Part shown: positions 6,165 to 6,253 of the stretch, piece by piece | How positions within the stretch are numbered: the stretch's first letter is position 1 | How the letters are laid out: the number at the start of each line of letters is the position of its first letter | Assembly: GCA_016303095.1 (NCBI GenBank) | Contig: JAEDMH010000130.1 | Coordinates: 1 to 6,253, forward strand | DNA from: Lentisphaeria bacterium | GTDB taxonomy: Bacteria > Verrucomicrobiota > Lentisphaeria > Oligosphaerales > Oligosphaeraceae | DNA length: 6,253 nucleotides | Direction: 5' to 3' | Notes under the pieces: model-generated | What the model saw: the letters and a program-made list of their open reading frames with translations, nothing else | Told to the model about the DNA's origin: nothing | The model's database searches: none | Translations under genes and position numbers: made by a program

Positions 6165-6198
6165 CCCGCTACGCGGGCACAGGTCAGACACGGAACGC
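6165..6198. repeat. Palindromic interspersed repeat, middle copy
   Basis: CCCGC (6165-6169) and GCGGG (6173-6177) form a perfect stem around TAC. It is followed by CACAGG and then GACACGGAACGC (6187-6198), matching the order hairpin, CACRGR, GACACGGA seen at 12-40. CAGGTCAGACACGGAACGC (6180-6198) is repeated with small changes at 6211-6230, 31 bases on. It lies about 100 bases before the comEC start, in non-coding sequence. Confidence 0.6.
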
Positions 6199-6210
6199 AA
6201 GAAGAGTAAA

Positions 6211-6253
6211 CAGGTCGGACACGGAAACGCCCTGCGGGCGCACGGAGGGCACG
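6211..6253. repeat. Palindromic interspersed repeat, right copy (runs to the window edge)
   Basis: After CAGGTCGGACACGGAAA comes a stem CGCCC (6228-6232) and GGGCG (6236-6240) around TGC, then CACGGAGGGCACG. Aligned with bases 1-40, the outer arms CACGGAAACGC and GCGCACGGA are the same while the stem interior differs on both sides in a complementary way and is shorter by one pair. Both copies are in the same orientation. The sequence may continue past the window. Confidence 0.7.

Overview
The window is GC-rich chromosomal DNA from a Gram-negative bacterium. It carries four genes: three on the + strand (mnmE, ligA, and a Kdo/WaaP-family lipopolysaccharide kinase-like gene) and one convergent gene on the - strand (a ComEC/Rec2-type membrane protein). 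The flavour of LigA (TRGNG-x-x-GDDVTENVRTI, FANARNATAGSVKLLN) and the presence of an LPS-kinase-like protein suggest the PVC group, most probably Verrucomicrobiota. This is an inference from remembered family patterns, not from a search.

Layout. Bases 1-202 hold a palindromic repeat, two hairpins, a tandem array of CTAG-containing 9-mers and a terminator-like hairpin just before mnmE. mnmE (203-1555) overlaps ligA (1552-3810) by four bases (ATGA), so the two are almost certainly translated from one mRNA. After 54 bases, which contain only a tiny Pro-rich ORF, comes the kinase-like gene (3865-4515). Its last 46 bases overlap the 3' end of the convergent comEC-like gene (6065 down to 4470). Bases 6066-6253 are the comEC leader, G-rich on its own strand with Shine-Dalgarno-like sequence, followed by two hairpins and direct repeats of the same family as the one at base 1.

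Function. The genes look like ordinary housekeeping: tRNA wobble-uridine modification (MnmE), NAD+-dependent nick sealing in replication and repair (LigA), probable phosphorylation of envelope glycolipid (kinase) and DNA transport across the inner membrane (ComEC). They form no obvious single pathway. I see no CRISPR, transposase, phage, toxin-antitoxin or defence gene and no evidence of an undescribed multi-gene system.

The points most worth a second look are small: the three-copy hairpin repeat family at both edges, the structured CTAG-array leader of mnmE, a roughly 43-residue insertion within the LigA HhH domain, a ComEC without its metallo-beta-lactamase domain, the 46-base antisense gene overlap, and a shift from G-ending to C-ending codons along both mnmE and comEC.
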